Shown: positions 23,433-33,260, counted from the first letter of the stretch. The stretch is 46,197 nt of DNA from Ruminiclostridium sp. (GCA_024682455.1 JAIKZF010000042.1:1-46197), one strand, 5' to 3'. Notes: generated by a model from the sequence alone, not told the origin. Translations and numbers: made by a program.

Positions 23433-24608
23433 ATGAAAGAACTCGAACTCAAATACGGCTGCAACCCCAACCAGAAGCCCTCCAGGATCTTCATGGAGAA
23501 CGGCGAGCTCCCGATAGAGGTGCTCAACGGCAAGCCCGGCTACATCAACTTCATGGACGCGTTCAACGGCTGGCAGCTCGTAAAGGAGCTGAAAAAGGCG
23601 ACCGGACTTCCGGCCGCGACATCGTTCAAGCACGTTTCCCCTGCCGGCGCGGCTGTGGGTCTGCCGCTGACCGATACTTTAAAGAAGATATACTGGGTGG
23701 ACGATCTCGGCGAGCTCTCTCCCCTTGCCTGCGCTTACGCGAGAGCGCGCGGAGCCGACAGAATGTCCTCCTACGGCGACTTCATCTCCCTGTCCGATGT
23801 CTGCGACGTCCCCACGGCGAAGATGATACAGCGCGAGGTCTCGGACGGCGTGATAGCTCCCGGCTACGAGCCCGAGGCTCTTGAGATACTCAAGTCCAAG
23901 AGAAAGGGCACCTACAATATCATAAAGATAGACCCCGACTACACCCCCGCTCCCATCGAGCGCAAGCAGGTGTACGGCATCACCTTCGAGCAGGGCAGAA
24001 ATGAGCTCGTTATCAACGACGAGCTGTTCGCGAACATCGTTACCGAAAACAAGAACCTCACCGAGGACGCAAAGCGCGACCTCGCTATCGCTATGATAAC
24101 CCTCAAATACACTCAGTCCAACTCCGTAGCCTACGCGTGCGGAGGTCAGGCTATCGGTATCGGTGCGGGTCAGCAGTCGAGAATACACTGCACACGCCTC
24201 GCCGGCACAAAGGCGGACAACTGGTATCTCCGCCAGTCGCCGCAGGTGCTCGGATTGCAGTTCGTTGACGATATCAGACGCGCCGACAGAGACAACGCTA
24301 TCGACCTCTACATCGGCGAGGACTATATGGACGTGCTCGCTGAGGGCGCATGGCAGAACATCTTCAAGGTAAAGCCCGACGTATTCACCGTAGAGGAGAA
24401 GAAAAAGTGGCTCTCCACGATGAAGGGCGTTTCCCTCGGCTCGGACGCGTTCTTCCCGTTCGGCGACAACATCGAGCGCGCTCACCGCAGCGGCGTTGAG
24501 TTCATAGCGCAGCCCGGCGGCTCGATACGCGACGACAATGTCATAGAGACCTGCAACAAGTACGGCATCGTAATGTCGTTCACGGGTATCAGACTGTTCC
24601 ACCACTGA
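23433..24608 (+). CDS. purH: Stand-alone AICAR formyltransferase (formyltransferase part of PurH)
   Basis: A 391-residue protein matching the AICARFT bienzyme domain only; the N-terminal MGS-like IMP cyclohydrolase domain of PurH is absent. The catalytic Lys-His pair is Lys66-His67 in TSFKHVSPAG. Other landmarks are QSNSVAYACGGQAIGIGAGQ and the C-terminal FFPFGDNIERAHRSGV and IAQPGGSIRDD. It formylates AICAR from 10-formyl-THF, and PurO upstream completes IMP. GGAGGT precedes the ATG. Some authors call such proteins PurV. Confidence 0.9.
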   Translation: MKELELKYGCNPNQKPSRIFMENGELPIEVLNGKPGYINFMDAFNGWQLVKELKKATGLPAATSFKHVSPAGAAVGLPLTDTLKKIYWVDDLGELSPLACAYARARGADRMSSYGDFISLSDVCDVPTAKMIQREVSDGVIAPGYEPEALEILKSKRKGTYNIIKIDPDYTPAPIERKQVYGITFEQGRNELVINDELFANIVTENKNLTEDAKRDLAIAMITLKYTQSNSVAYACGGQAIGIGAGQQSRIHCTRLAGTKADNWYLRQSPQVLGLQFVDDIRRADRDNAIDLYIGEDYMDVLAEGAWQNIFKVKPDVFTVEEKKKWLSTMKGVSLGSDAFFPFGDNIERAHRSGVEFIAQPGGSIRDDNVIETCNKYGIVMSFTGIRLFHH

Positions 24609-24746
24609 TGACGCACTTCCGGAGGAAGTGATATCATGCCGGGAGCCGGCGTATATGGCGGATGCTTCATAGCGCGGGCTTTCGGGCAGTCTGTGTTCAC
24701 ATTTCCGCGCCCGGAACATAGAGAGCGAGAAAGGAATTGCTGCACA

Positions 24747-25130
24747 ATGAGCTACTGCAAGGACATATACCCCGACCTGTACGAGTATCTGCGCAACAAG
24801 AAGGGCGTGGACATCGACTATCAGGAGCAGTGGGGCTGGACGCGCTTCATGCTGCACGGCAAGATGTTCGCGGCGATATGCGCCGACGGAACGGACGACG
24901 CCCTGCTCAACATCAAGGCTCCGCCCGACTACAACGACATGATACGCAGGCTGCATGAGGACATAAACGAGGGCTACTATATGAATAAGCAGCACTGGAA
25001 CAGCGTGAAGCTCACGGGTACGGTGCCGTATGAGGTAGTCCGGGATATGTGCGACCGCGGCTACAATGCGGTGCTGCGGCATTTCCCGAAAAAGGTGCAG
25101 CACGAGATTTTAGAGGACATCTGGGCATAA
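24747..25130 (+). CDS. MmcQ/YjbR family protein
   Basis: A protein of about 127 residues with the YjbR/CyaY-like fold signature: WGWTRFMLHGKMFAAI, then LLNIKAPPDY, then YYMNKQHWNSVKLTG and VPYEVVRDMCDRGY. The family was proposed to bind DNA, but its function is unsettled. ATG at 24747 has AAAGGA 11 bases upstream and gives the usual family length. An in-frame ATG at 24636 has a stronger GGAGGAAG 9 bases upstream but adds 37 residues that look non-coding. Its place between the formyltransferase and purD gene is odd for a YjbR protein and hints at a purine-related role, which is inference. Confidence 0.8.
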   Translation: MSYCKDIYPDLYEYLRNKKGVDIDYQEQWGWTRFMLHGKMFAAICADGTDDALLNIKAPPDYNDMIRRLHEDINEGYYMNKQHWNSVKLTGTVPYEVVRDMCDRGYNAVLRHFPKKVQHEILEDIWA

Positions 25131-25144
25131 GGAGGACTTTTAAA

Positions 25145-26425
<1,281 letters not shown>

Positions 26426-26439
26426 TATCATAAAACCTG

Positions 26440-26492
26440 CGGGGCGGATACCCCGGGCGAGTTCGCAAAATCCTCGCCGCCGTTTACACGGC
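26440..26492 (+). promoter_or_regulatory. Three consecutive hairpins upstream of queT
   Basis: CGGGG/CCCCG (26440-26455), GGCGAG/CTCGCC (26456-26478, loop 11) and GCCG/CGGC (26479-26492) stand one after another, followed by CAAAACTA and the ribosome binding region. Queuosine transporter genes often carry preQ1 riboswitches. I do not see the conserved loop of preQ1-I, nor a clear match to classes II or III. Confidence 0.35.
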
Positions 26493-26526
26493 AGATCAAA
26501 ACTACGAAAGGAAAAGAGGGCGTACC

Positions 26527-27042
26527 ATGCCCTCGGAAAAGGAAATGAAAAAGAAAATAATATTTATCACCCACGCGGCTGTCATTGCCGCACTCTACAC
26601 GGTACTGACGCTCACGGCGGGCGCGTTCGGTCTTGCGAATGGGGCTATACAGCTCCGCTTCTCGGAGGCTCTCACCATTCTGCCGTTTTTCACTCCCGCG
26701 GCTATACCGGGACTGTTCATAGGCTGCATACTGTCAAATATACTGACGGGCTGCATCATCTGGGACATCATCTTCGGCAGCCTCGCGACCCTTATCGGAG
26801 CGGTCGGAACATATTTTATCGGCAGAAAGGTGAACAAGTGGCTCTCGCCCGTTCCGCCCATTCTCGCGAATACGCTGATAATCCCGTTCGTGCTCGCGTT
26901 TGCTTACGGTTCCGAGGATAGCATACCGTTCCTTATGCTGACGGTCGGCGCGGGCGAGGTGCTTTCCTGCGGAGTGCTCGGACTTATACTCATGAACGCT
27001 ATAGAGCCTATCAAAAAGGTGGTATTCGACCCGAGAACATAA
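26527..27042 (+). CDS. queT: QueT-type ECF transporter S component (queuosine precursor uptake)
   Basis: A 171-residue hydrophobic protein with about five membrane segments. The diagnostic stretch is IQLRFSEALTILPFF followed by TPAAIPGLFIGCILSN. QueT proteins are substrate-binding subunits of energy-coupling-factor importers thought to take up queuosine precursors; the ECF ATPases and T component would be shared and encoded elsewhere. ATG at 26527 has GAGGG 6 bases upstream; an internal ATG at 26545 is too close to its own purine-rich tract. It lies 101 bases after purD and before the L21 promoter. Confidence 0.85.
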   Translation: MPSEKEMKKKIIFITHAAVIAALYTVLTLTAGAFGLANGAIQLRFSEALTILPFFTPAAIPGLFIGCILSNILTGCIIWDIIFGSLATLIGAVGTYFIGRKVNKWLSPVPPILANTLIIPFVLAFAYGSEDSIPFLMLTVGAGEVLSCGVLGLILMNAIEPIKKVVFDPRT

Positions 27043-27111
27043 GCGGGAGCTCACACCGCGGCAAGCTGCCGGCATATTATCTTCCGATACGATAAAAATG
27101 TGCAAAAGGTA

Positions 27112-27140
27112 TTGACAAACGCGCGGTTATATGGTAAAAT
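27112..27140 (+). promoter_or_regulatory. Promoter of the rplU-prp-rpmA operon
   Basis: TTGACA (27112-27117), a 17-base spacer and TAAAAT (27135-27140) with an extended TG before the -10. Very strong, as expected for ribosomal protein genes. Confidence 0.9.
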
Positions 27141-27145
27141 GATTA

Positions 27146-27210
27146 AGCCGCTTGTGAAGGGCTCTTTTTAAGTCTGTCATAGAGTTGACAGCGCCCGGCA
27201 CAGCGAGATC
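27146..27210 (+). promoter_or_regulatory. Structured 5' leader of rplU, candidate L21 leader
   Basis: The leader between promoter and rplU can form CTGTCA/TGACAG (27174-27191, loop TAGAGT), with flanking GGGC and GCCC segments able to pair around it. The position matches the L21 leader known upstream of rplU in Firmicutes, thought to mediate autoregulation. I am matching by position and hairpin only, not by a covariance model. Confidence 0.4.
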
Positions 27211-27228
27211 GTGAAACGAGGTATAAAA

Positions 27229-27537
27229 ATGTACGCAATTATCGAAACAGGCGGAAAGCAGTATCAGGTAAAAGAGGGCGATGAGATCTTCGTAGAGAAG
27301 CTCGGCATCGACGAGGGCGGGGTAACGTTCGACAAGGTGCTCCTTATCGGCGGCGACGCAGGCATCACAGCGGGTGCTCCTTACGTATCGGGCGCAACTG
27401 TAAAGGCTACCCTCCTCAAGAACGGCAAGGGCAGGAAGATCAACGTATTCACCTACAAGCCCAAGAAGGGTGAAAAGGTAGCAAAGGGTCACAGACAGCC
27501 GTACAGCAAGGTCAAGATCGACGCTATCAACGCATAA
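27229..27537 (+). CDS. rplU: Large ribosomal subunit protein bL21
   Basis: A 102-residue ribosomal protein starting [20 protein letters not shown] and ending with the basic [19 protein letters not shown] segment typical of L21. ATG at 27229 has GAGG 7 bases upstream. A GTG at 27211 in the same frame would add six residues that the family lacks. It is first in the classic L21-Prp-L27 operon. Confidence 0.97.
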   Translation: MYAIIETGGKQYQVKEGDEIFVEKLGIDEGGVTFDKVLLIGGDAGITAGAPYVSGATVKATLLKNGKGRKINVFTYKPKKGEKVAKGHRQPYSKVKIDAINA

Positions 27538-27540
27538 AAG

Positions 27541-27876
27541 ATGATAGAAGCAGAGTTTCTCCGGTATGAGGGAAGTCTCGTGGGGTTTCAGGTCTCCGGT
27601 CACGCAAATTCCGGACCGTTCGGCAAGGATATAGTGTGCGCGTCAGTCTCTTCGGCGACGATGCTCACGGCAAATATCATAACCGATTATCTGTACGCCC
27701 CCGCAGACGCAAAGGATAAAGGAAATAAGATAATGCTGGTGCTCAGAGAGCCGGACTCAGCTATGTGCATAGCCGCAAAGCAGGTCATAAAGAGCTTTCA
27801 CGACCACCTTCAGACTCTCTCGGAGGACTTCAAGGGCAAGATCAGAATAACCGTACGAGACATGAAAGGAAGATAG
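27541..27876 (+). CDS. prp: Ribosomal-processing cysteine protease Prp
   Basis: A 111-residue protease that removes the N-terminal extension of L27 in Firmicutes. His21 (GHA) and Cys33 (DIVCASVS) fit the catalytic dyad of the family. It starts 3 bases after the rplU stop with only a weak AAAAG ribosome binding site, so translational coupling is likely. That may keep the protease at a low level. rpmA, its substrate gene, follows after 2 bases. Confidence 0.95.
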   Translation: MIEAEFLRYEGSLVGFQVSGHANSGPFGKDIVCASVSSATMLTANIITDYLYAPADAKDKGNKIMLVLREPDSAMCIAAKQVIKSFHDHLQTLSEDFKGKIRITVRDMKGR

Positions 27877-27878
27877 AA

Positions 27879-28160
27879 ATGTTAAAGATCAGTATGCAGT
27901 ACTTCGCCCATAAAAAAGGTATGGGCTCCACAAAGAACGGCAGAGACTCCAACGCTCAGCGCCTCGGAGCAAAGCGCGCGGACGGTCAGTTCGTGCTCGC
28001 CGGCAACATCCTTTACAGACAGAGAGGCACACATATCCACCCCGGCAAGAATGTGGGCAGGGGCTCCGATGATACATTGTTCGCAATGATCGACGGCAAA
28101 GTTAAATATGAGCGTCTCGGTAAAGACCGCAAGCAGGTAAGCGTTTACCCCGCTGAATAA
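27879..28160 (+). CDS. rpmA: Large ribosomal subunit protein bL27, with Prp-cleavable extension
   Basis: A 93-residue protein. The N-terminus [17 protein letters not shown] has the Firmicutes extension that Prp removes, with the expected cut before AHKKG. After it come [17 protein letters not shown] and [10 protein letters not shown], the conserved L27 body that reaches the peptidyl-transferase centre. ATG at 27879 follows GGAAGATAGAA. An upstream in-frame extension overlaps prp and is not used. A terminator follows at 28174. Confidence 0.97.
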   Translation: MLKISMQYFAHKKGMGSTKNGRDSNAQRLGAKRADGQFVLAGNILYRQRGTHIHPGKNVGRGSDDTLFAMIDGKVKYERLGKDRKQVSVYPAE

Positions 28161-28173
28161 TCACAGGCAATGA

Positions 28174-28206
28174 CAGGACGGGAGAAATTCTTCCGTCCTG
28201 ATTTTA
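28174..28206 (+). terminator. Terminator of the rplU-prp-rpmA operon
   Basis: CAGGACGG (28174-28181) pairs with CCGTCCTG (28193-28200), with further GAA/TTC pairing inside the loop, followed by ATTTTAT. Confidence 0.75.
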
Positions 28207-28252
28207 TAAGCCCCGAAAACGATGTCGGCACCGCAACGGGAAAGGAGAGCGT

Positions 28253-29035
28253 ATGTACTCCTCATTGGGAAAAGCAAACGACCGCTTCGGGTTTGAAGCA
28301 AAAGGTACATTCAGGGTCGCGTACAGGACAGACAGTCTTGTAACTGTCGTAGGTGCCGCTGTCATTCTTGTATGGGTAGTGCTGATAATCATAAACATCG
28401 TCTCGATAGCAACTTATCTCGGCTCTCCGAACATTACGATGTACGATACCGAGAGGATAGAAGAACTCGACCGTAACGCCGCGGGCAAGAAGGGCAACCT
28501 TATCGACACGGCGGACGATCTTGCCGCCGGAGGAATAAGTGCGTTCCGGCAGGAGGCGTCAAAGGCGTCGGGAGAGGGCGATAAAATGCTGGGAGCCTTT
28601 TCCTCGGGCTTCATCGGAATGAGCACGGGCTTCTTGTCCACAGCGTTCGGGCTTATAGTGCTGCTGTTCCTGCTCGTCGCGTATTTTATCGTAATGACAC
28701 TGGTGAGAAAGGGCAGGCCATACAGCTTCACGGCGAACGACAGCTCGTTCACCGTGACGTATCCGCCCGGAAAGAAAGGCGAAAAGCCGGAAGTCCTTGT
28801 GATAGACTACGACGACGTGCTCGGGCTGACATGGGAGACGAGAAAGTTCCCGCTGCTGCCCGAGTGCTACGATATTACGGTAAAGACCCGCACCTACGGG
28901 AACCTCGAATACCGCGTCATACTCACAAAGATAGCTCGCACCAACGGCATTACCGAAACACCGTTCAATCTCATACGCGAGAAGATAGGGCTGGCGAATA
29001 AGGACGAGCGTTATCTGATAAACAAGGGAGTATAA
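28253..29035 (+). CDS. Membrane protein of unknown function, first of a tandem pair (260 aa)
   Basis: I do not recognise a named family. The N-terminus MYSSLGKANDRFGFEAKG is basic and cytosolic, followed by a membrane helix at about 29-51, an extracytoplasmic segment of about 75 residues, a second helix at about 127-150, and a soluble C-terminal domain (about 155-260) with alternating beta-like stretches, perhaps PH-like. AAAGGAG lies 5 bases before the ATG. The next gene starts 1 base after its stop and is clearly a paralogue in the N-terminal motif and the C-terminal domain. Confidence 0.7.
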   Translation: MYSSLGKANDRFGFEAKGTFRVAYRTDSLVTVVGAAVILVWVVLIIINIVSIATYLGSPNITMYDTERIEELDRNAAGKKGNLIDTADDLAAGGISAFRQEASKASGEGDKMLGAFSSGFIGMSTGFLSTAFGLIVLLFLLVAYFIVMTLVRKGRPYSFTANDSSFTVTYPPGKKGEKPEVLVIDYDDVLGLTWETRKFPLLPECYDITVKTRTYGNLEYRVILTKIARTNGITETPFNLIREKIGLANKDERYLINKGV

Positions 29036-29036
29036 T

Positions 29037-29702
29037 ATGTATACCTCGCGGGGAAAGGCAAACGACCGCTTCGGCTCGGACGTGAGCGGCATTTTCAGGA
29101 TACCGTACCGGCACGACCGTCTGGCAGCGGCGGCAGGTATGGCGGTCATCGTGACCGTCGCGGTGTTTATTGTGATACACCTTGTCATGTTCTTCGATAT
29201 AACCGTGAACACGCAGAAAAATATCGTGAATTACTGGGTCGTCGACCTGTGGGGCTACGGGACAGAGAACACCGGCTCGACGAAAAGTATGTACCGCGCC
29301 GCGGAATCCGTCGAAAGCGTTATAATTGAATGTGTGCTGCTGGCGGCACTCTGCGTAGGCTTCGCGGTGCTCTCGGGGAAGCTTCATAACGGAAAAATAT
29401 GCAGATTTTCCTCGACAGACGAGAGCTTCACGGTGATATAACCCGGTAAGAACGGCGAAAAGGTCGTCGTCCCGTACAGCGACGTGTTCGGGATAAGCTG
29501 GAAGGAGCGGAGATTCCCGTTCACTCCGGTCTGCTGCAGGGTCACGGTGACCTGCCGGGATAAAAATTTCAGATTTCTTGCGATAATGTCAAAGGCGGCG
29601 CAGGCGAACGGCATAACCGATACCCCGTTCAACATCATACGCGAAAAGACGGGGCTTGCGGACAAGGACGAGCAATACCTGATAAACAGAGGGATAAGAT
29701 AA
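29037..29702 (+). pseudogene. Second copy of the tandem membrane protein, interrupted by TAA
   Basis: The start MYTSRGKANDRFGSDVSG matches the upstream gene, as does the end (NGITDTPFNIIREKTGLADK against NGITETPFNLIREKIGLANK). At 29439-29441 the frame has TAA. The paralogue has a Tyr codon there (FTVTYPPGKKGEK against FTVI-stop-PGKNGEK), so a single base change explains it. The same frame then continues open to TAA at 29700-29702. As read, a 134-residue protein with both membrane helices but no soluble domain would be made. The remaining frame is well preserved, so the mutation is recent or an error. Confidence 0.8.
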
Positions 29703-29709
29703 AGAAACA

Positions 29710-30987
29710 ATGTTTGTAGATATAGTAAAAATTTCGATAAAGGCAGGCGACGGCGGCAACGGAGCCGTGTCGTTCCACCGCGAGAAATACGTCGCGGCGG
29801 GAGGTCCCGACGGCGGCAACGGCGGCAAGGGCGGCGACATCGTTTTTCAGGCCGACGACAGCCTTTCGACGCTCATAGATTTCAGATACAGGAAGAAATA
29901 CACCGCGCAGAACGGCGCTCCCGGCGGCTCAAAGCGCAGCTCGGGCAAGTCCGCTCCGGACACGGTGATAAAGGTGCCGCGCGGCACGATAGTCAAGGAG
30001 ACCTCGACCGGCCGCATACTGGCTGATATATCGGACGACGGACCCGTTATAGTCGCAAGAGGCGGCAGAGGCGGCAAGGGCAATATGAACTTCGCCACTC
30101 CGACCCGGCAGATACCGCGCTTCGCAAAGCCCGGATACCCCGGCGAGAGCTTCGATGTGACGCTGGAGCTGAAACTCCTCGCGGACGTGGGACTGGTGGG
30201 CTTCCCGAACGTGGGCAAATCGAGCCTCATCAGCGTGGTGAGCGCCGCGAAGCCCGAGATCGCGAACTACCACTTCACGACGATAACTCCGGTGCTGGGA
30301 GTGGTAAAGTACGACGAGAGATCGTTCGTAATGGCGGACATCCCCGGTCTCATCGAGGGGGCGAGCGAGGGCGTGGGACTCGGTCACGCGTTCCTCCGCC
30401 ATGTCGAACGGTGCAGACTTATAGTGCACGTCGTTGACGTGTCGGGCTCGGAGGGTCGCGACCCCGCCGACGACTTTGAAAAGATCAACCGCGAGCTGGC
30501 AAACTTCTCCGAGGAGCTTTCACAGCGCCCGCAGATAGTCGCGGCGAACAAGTCGGATATAGCGACAAAGGAACAGATAGAAGCGTTCCGCGGGTTCATA
30601 GAGAGCAAGGGACTGCCGTTCTTCGTGATCTCGGCGGCTTCGGCGCAGGGAACAAAGGAGCTCGTTGCGGCGATAGCGGGCGAGCTGGAGAAGCTCCCGC
30701 CGATAACAAGGTATGAGGCTGTGCCGCTGACCTTTGAGGAGCTGGAAAAGAAGGCTGCCGAAAAGCGCTCGTTCACGATAAAGAAGGAGGACGCGCATTT
30801 TTACTCCGTCGAGGCGGAATGGCTCGCGCCTATCCTCTCCACCGTCAATATGGACGACTACTCCAGTCTCCAGTATTTCCAGAGAGTGCTGCGTTACAGC
30901 GGCATAATCGACGCACTGAAAGAAGCCGGGATAGAGGAAGACGATACCGTATCTATCTTTGATTTTGAATTCAGTTTTGTGAACTGA
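29710..30987 (+). CDS. obgE: GTPase ObgE/CgtA
   Basis: A 425-residue ribosome-assembly GTPase. Residues 1-158 are the glycine-rich Obg fold (KAGDGGNGAVSFHREK, GGPDGGNGGKGGDI). The G domain has G1 GFPNVGKSS (164-172), G3 DIPGLIEGASEG (from 210) and G4 NKSD (280-283). About 345-425 is a C-terminal OCT domain, which occurs in many Firmicutes and actinobacterial Obg proteins. The length fits. It follows the membrane-protein pair by 7 bases. Its last 20 coding bases are echoed 52 bp downstream. Confidence 0.97.
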   Translation: MFVDIVKISIKAGDGGNGAVSFHREKYVAAGGPDGGNGGKGGDIVFQADDSLSTLIDFRYRKKYTAQNGAPGGSKRSSGKSAPDTVIKVPRGTIVKETSTGRILADISDDGPVIVARGGRGGKGNMNFATPTRQIPRFAKPGYPGESFDVTLELKLLADVGLVGFPNVGKSSLISVVSAAKPEIANYHFTTITPVLGVVKYDERSFVMADIPGLIEGASEGVGLGHAFLRHVERCRLIVHVVDVSGSEGRDPADDFEKINRELANFSEELSQRPQIVAANKSDIATKEQIEAFRGFIESKGLPFFVISAASAQGTKELVAAIAGELEKLPPITRYEAVPLTFEELEKKAAEKRSFTIKKEDAHFYSVEAEWLAPILSTVNMDDYSSLQYFQRVLRYSGIIDALKEAGIEEDDTVSIFDFEFSFVN

Positions 30988-31037
30988 CGGCTGCGAGGCA
31001 GAAATGCCGCCCCCTGCTGAATTCAGCTTTGTGAACT
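30966..31037. repeat. 20-bp direct repeat of the obgE 3' end
   Basis: TGAATTCAGTTTTGTGAACT (30966-30985, end of obgE) recurs as TGAATTCAGCTTTGTGAACT (31018-31037), with 19 of 20 bases the same, 52 bp apart. Each copy also contains the GAATTC palindrome. It may be the scar of a small tandem duplication at the gene end. Confidence 0.7.
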
Positions 31038-31084
31038 TATCGCAATTTTTTTCGCGGGCGTCACAAAATGACACAAAAATACGT

Positions 31085-31090
31085 TATACT
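31085..31090 (+). promoter_or_regulatory. Possible -10 box before mrnC
   Basis: TATACT (31085-31090) lies 15 bases before the mrnC ATG, which would give an almost leaderless transcript. The region 17 bases upstream (TCACAA or CACAAA) is a poor -35. Weak candidate only. Confidence 0.3.
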
Positions 31091-31105
31091 ATATAGAAGG
31101 ATATT

Positions 31106-31498
31106 ATGGAGACAATGACCCCAACCGAGGCAAAGCGCCTGAGTCCCGGGCTGCTCGCGTTCTACGGCGACAGCGTATACGAGATAATGGTGCGCAGATT
31201 CGTCGTGAGCTCCGGGGACAGACCCTCGGCGAAGCTCCACGAGGAATCCGTGAAATACGCGAGAGCCGGCTTTCAGGCGGCGGCATACGACAGGATACTG
31301 CCCATGCTGAGCGAAGCGGAGGCTGATATACTGCGCCGCGGGAGAAATTCCACGGGACTGACCGCCCCGAAGTCGAGCAATCAGGCGGAATACCATAAGG
31401 CTACCGCGGTCGAGGCTCTGTTCGGATATCTTTCTCTGACGGGTGAGGAGAAACGGCTGGAGGAGCTGTTTTCGGCTATCATACCGGACGATCTGTGA
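31106..31498 (+). CDS. mrnC: Mini-ribonuclease III
   Basis: A 130-residue RNase III catalytic domain without a dsRNA-binding domain, which matures 23S rRNA ends in Firmicutes. LLAFYGDSVYEIMVR contains the metal-binding GD pair, and KATAVEALFGYLSL contains the second acidic cluster. ATG follows GAAGGATATT closely. In many Firmicutes the gene is near cysS and rlmB; here it follows obgE, 118 bases downstream. Confidence 0.93.
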   Translation: METMTPTEAKRLSPGLLAFYGDSVYEIMVRRFVVSSGDRPSAKLHEESVKYARAGFQAAAYDRILPMLSEAEADILRRGRNSTGLTAPKSSNQAEYHKATAVEALFGYLSLTGEEKRLEELFSAIIPDDL

Positions 31499-31514
31499 AA
31501 GGAAAAGTAATAGT

Positions 31515-33260
31515 ATGGGTATCAGAAAAATGATCGCGGCTCTGACCGCCGCGGTGATAACGGCAGGCTGCGTCTTATCCGCTCCGTCGGAGGCGGCGTC
31601 TCTGCTGGACCGGCAGTATGACCGGAAGCTCACGCTGGTGACGCAGGCTCTCAGAAGCGACGCGGAGACTCTCGAAGCCGCGGAGACCGTCGGAGCGACC
31701 GTGTTCCTGTCGGTCTCGGACGGCAAAACGAAGGCGCGGGTCGCCTCCGCTTCGGCCGACGACATCGACGAGGCGATAGATACGGCTTACAAAAAGCTCG
31801 GGAGCTTCGGCATATTTCCGAAATGGTTCAAGCTCGACGTCGTTACCTCGGTGACGGAATGTACATACAAGAAATTCAAGGAAAGCTTCAAGGACGCGCT
31901 CATCGGCTCGATGAGGTACGGCGTTTCCTTCGGAGACAGCAGCTTCACGCGCGCGCTGCTCGACCCGCAGATAAACAGCGGTGGTATGCTGAACTACGAG
32001 ACGGGCGATTTCAGCTGGAAGCGCGTAAACAAGGAGCTTGCGCGCTCGGGCATGGAAAAGCTGGTCAATGTGCCGAAGAAGCTGTACCTGTTCAAAACTC
32101 AGGGCTACTTCGCCGAGAACAGCGCCTGCGCTTACAGGCTCACCTCCGGTCAGTACAACGACACGGGCAGAAGAGCCTCCGGCACCGACCGCGCCTCGAT
32201 CGAAGCGCTGGCAGCAAAGAGCTCCGGCTACCTCTCCACGATATGCGACCAGACCGGAAAATTCGTTTACGGCTATTACCCTATTGACAACGAGGAAATA
32301 TCGGGGTATAATACTCTGAGACACGCCGGTACGGTATGGAACCTTGTGATGCAGTACGAGATGACGGGCGACGAAAGACTTGTGCCGGTGATCAAGTCCG
32401 CGCTGGCTTACCTCAAGAATACCGTCGTGTACAAGGACCCGTCCACAGCCTTCGTCGCGGACGGCTCCTACCTGAACATCGGCGGCAACGGCATAGCGCT
32501 GCTGGCGTTCTGCACCTACGCGTCGGTATTCGGCTCGCAGAAGTACAATTCGCTGATACGCGCCCTCGCCAACGGCGTGATATTTATGCAGAAGCCCGAC
32601 GGCAGCTTCACACATATGCTCGACGCAAAGACCTACCAGACCGCGAAGGACTATGTCATCATATATTATGACGGCGAGGCTTCCTACGGACTGCTGAAGG
32701 CCTATGAGATACTCGGGCAGGACAAATACCTGAACGCCGCCCGCAGAGCCGCCGACTGCTTCATAGCCAATAACTATGAGGATCTGAACAGCCATTGGAT
32801 ATCATATCTGTTCAACGAGCTCACGAAATACATACCCGAGGAAAAATACTTTGAGTTCGGACTGAAAAACGTCATGACCAATAACTATCTGAACAAGCTG
32901 TACAGATCGCGCTCGAGCAAGAATTCGTCGAACGAGACGATAAACGCGGTATTTGAGCTGTACGACAGACTGATAAGCGGCGGCTATGAGTGCGCGTACC
33001 TTGAGCAGTTCGATGCCCAGCTGCTCTTAAAGACCATGCACAAGCGCGCGGAATACGGGCTGAATTACTTCATGTTCCCCGAGTACGCCATGTACTTTGA
33101 AGCCCCCGATGCCATTGCGAACAGCTTCGCGGTGCGCGAGGACAATTTCAGGATACGCATAGACGATATCCAGCACTTTATGGACGGCTATTACCTGTAC
33201 TGGAAGAATTACGACAGGATAATGCAATATACAAATACAGAACAGAACAAGGCGGCATAG
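31515..33260 (+). CDS. Secreted protein with an alpha/alpha-barrel (six-hairpin)-like domain
   Basis: A 581-residue exported protein. A signal peptide spans about 1-27 (hydrophobic, with PSEAA before the mature part). Residues about 45-170 are mixed alpha/beta and not recognised. From about 190 to 560, regularly spaced helices with motifs such as GYNTLRHAGTVWNLV, NGIALLAFCTYA and YYDGEASYGLLKAYEILG resemble six-hairpin glycosidase-like folds. A carbohydrate- or cell-wall-active enzyme is plausible but not shown. ATG at 31515 has AAAGGA 10 bases upstream; the in-frame extension to 31443 overlaps mrnC and would bury the signal. Confidence 0.7.
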   Translation: MGIRKMIAALTAAVITAGCVLSAPSEAASLLDRQYDRKLTLVTQALRSDAETLEAAETVGATVFLSVSDGKTKARVASASADDIDEAIDTAYKKLGSFGIFPKWFKLDVVTSVTECTYKKFKESFKDALIGSMRYGVSFGDSSFTRALLDPQINSGGMLNYETGDFSWKRVNKELARSGMEKLVNVPKKLYLFKTQGYFAENSACAYRLTSGQYNDTGRRASGTDRASIEALAAKSSGYLSTICDQTGKFVYGYYPIDNEEISGYNTLRHAGTVWNLVMQYEMTGDERLVPVIKSALAYLKNTVVYKDPSTAFVADGSYLNIGGNGIALLAFCTYASVFGSQKYNSLIRALANGVIFMQKPDGSFTHMLDAKTYQTAKDYVIIYYDGEASYGLLKAYEILGQDKYLNAARRAADCFIANNYEDLNSHWISYLFNELTKYIPEEKYFEFGLKNVMTNNYLNKLYRSRSSKNSSNETINAVFELYDRLISGGYECAYLEQFDAQLLLKTMHKRAEYGLNYFMFPEYAMYFEAPDAIANSFAVREDNFRIRIDDIQHFMDGYYLYWKNYDRIMQYTNTEQNKAA

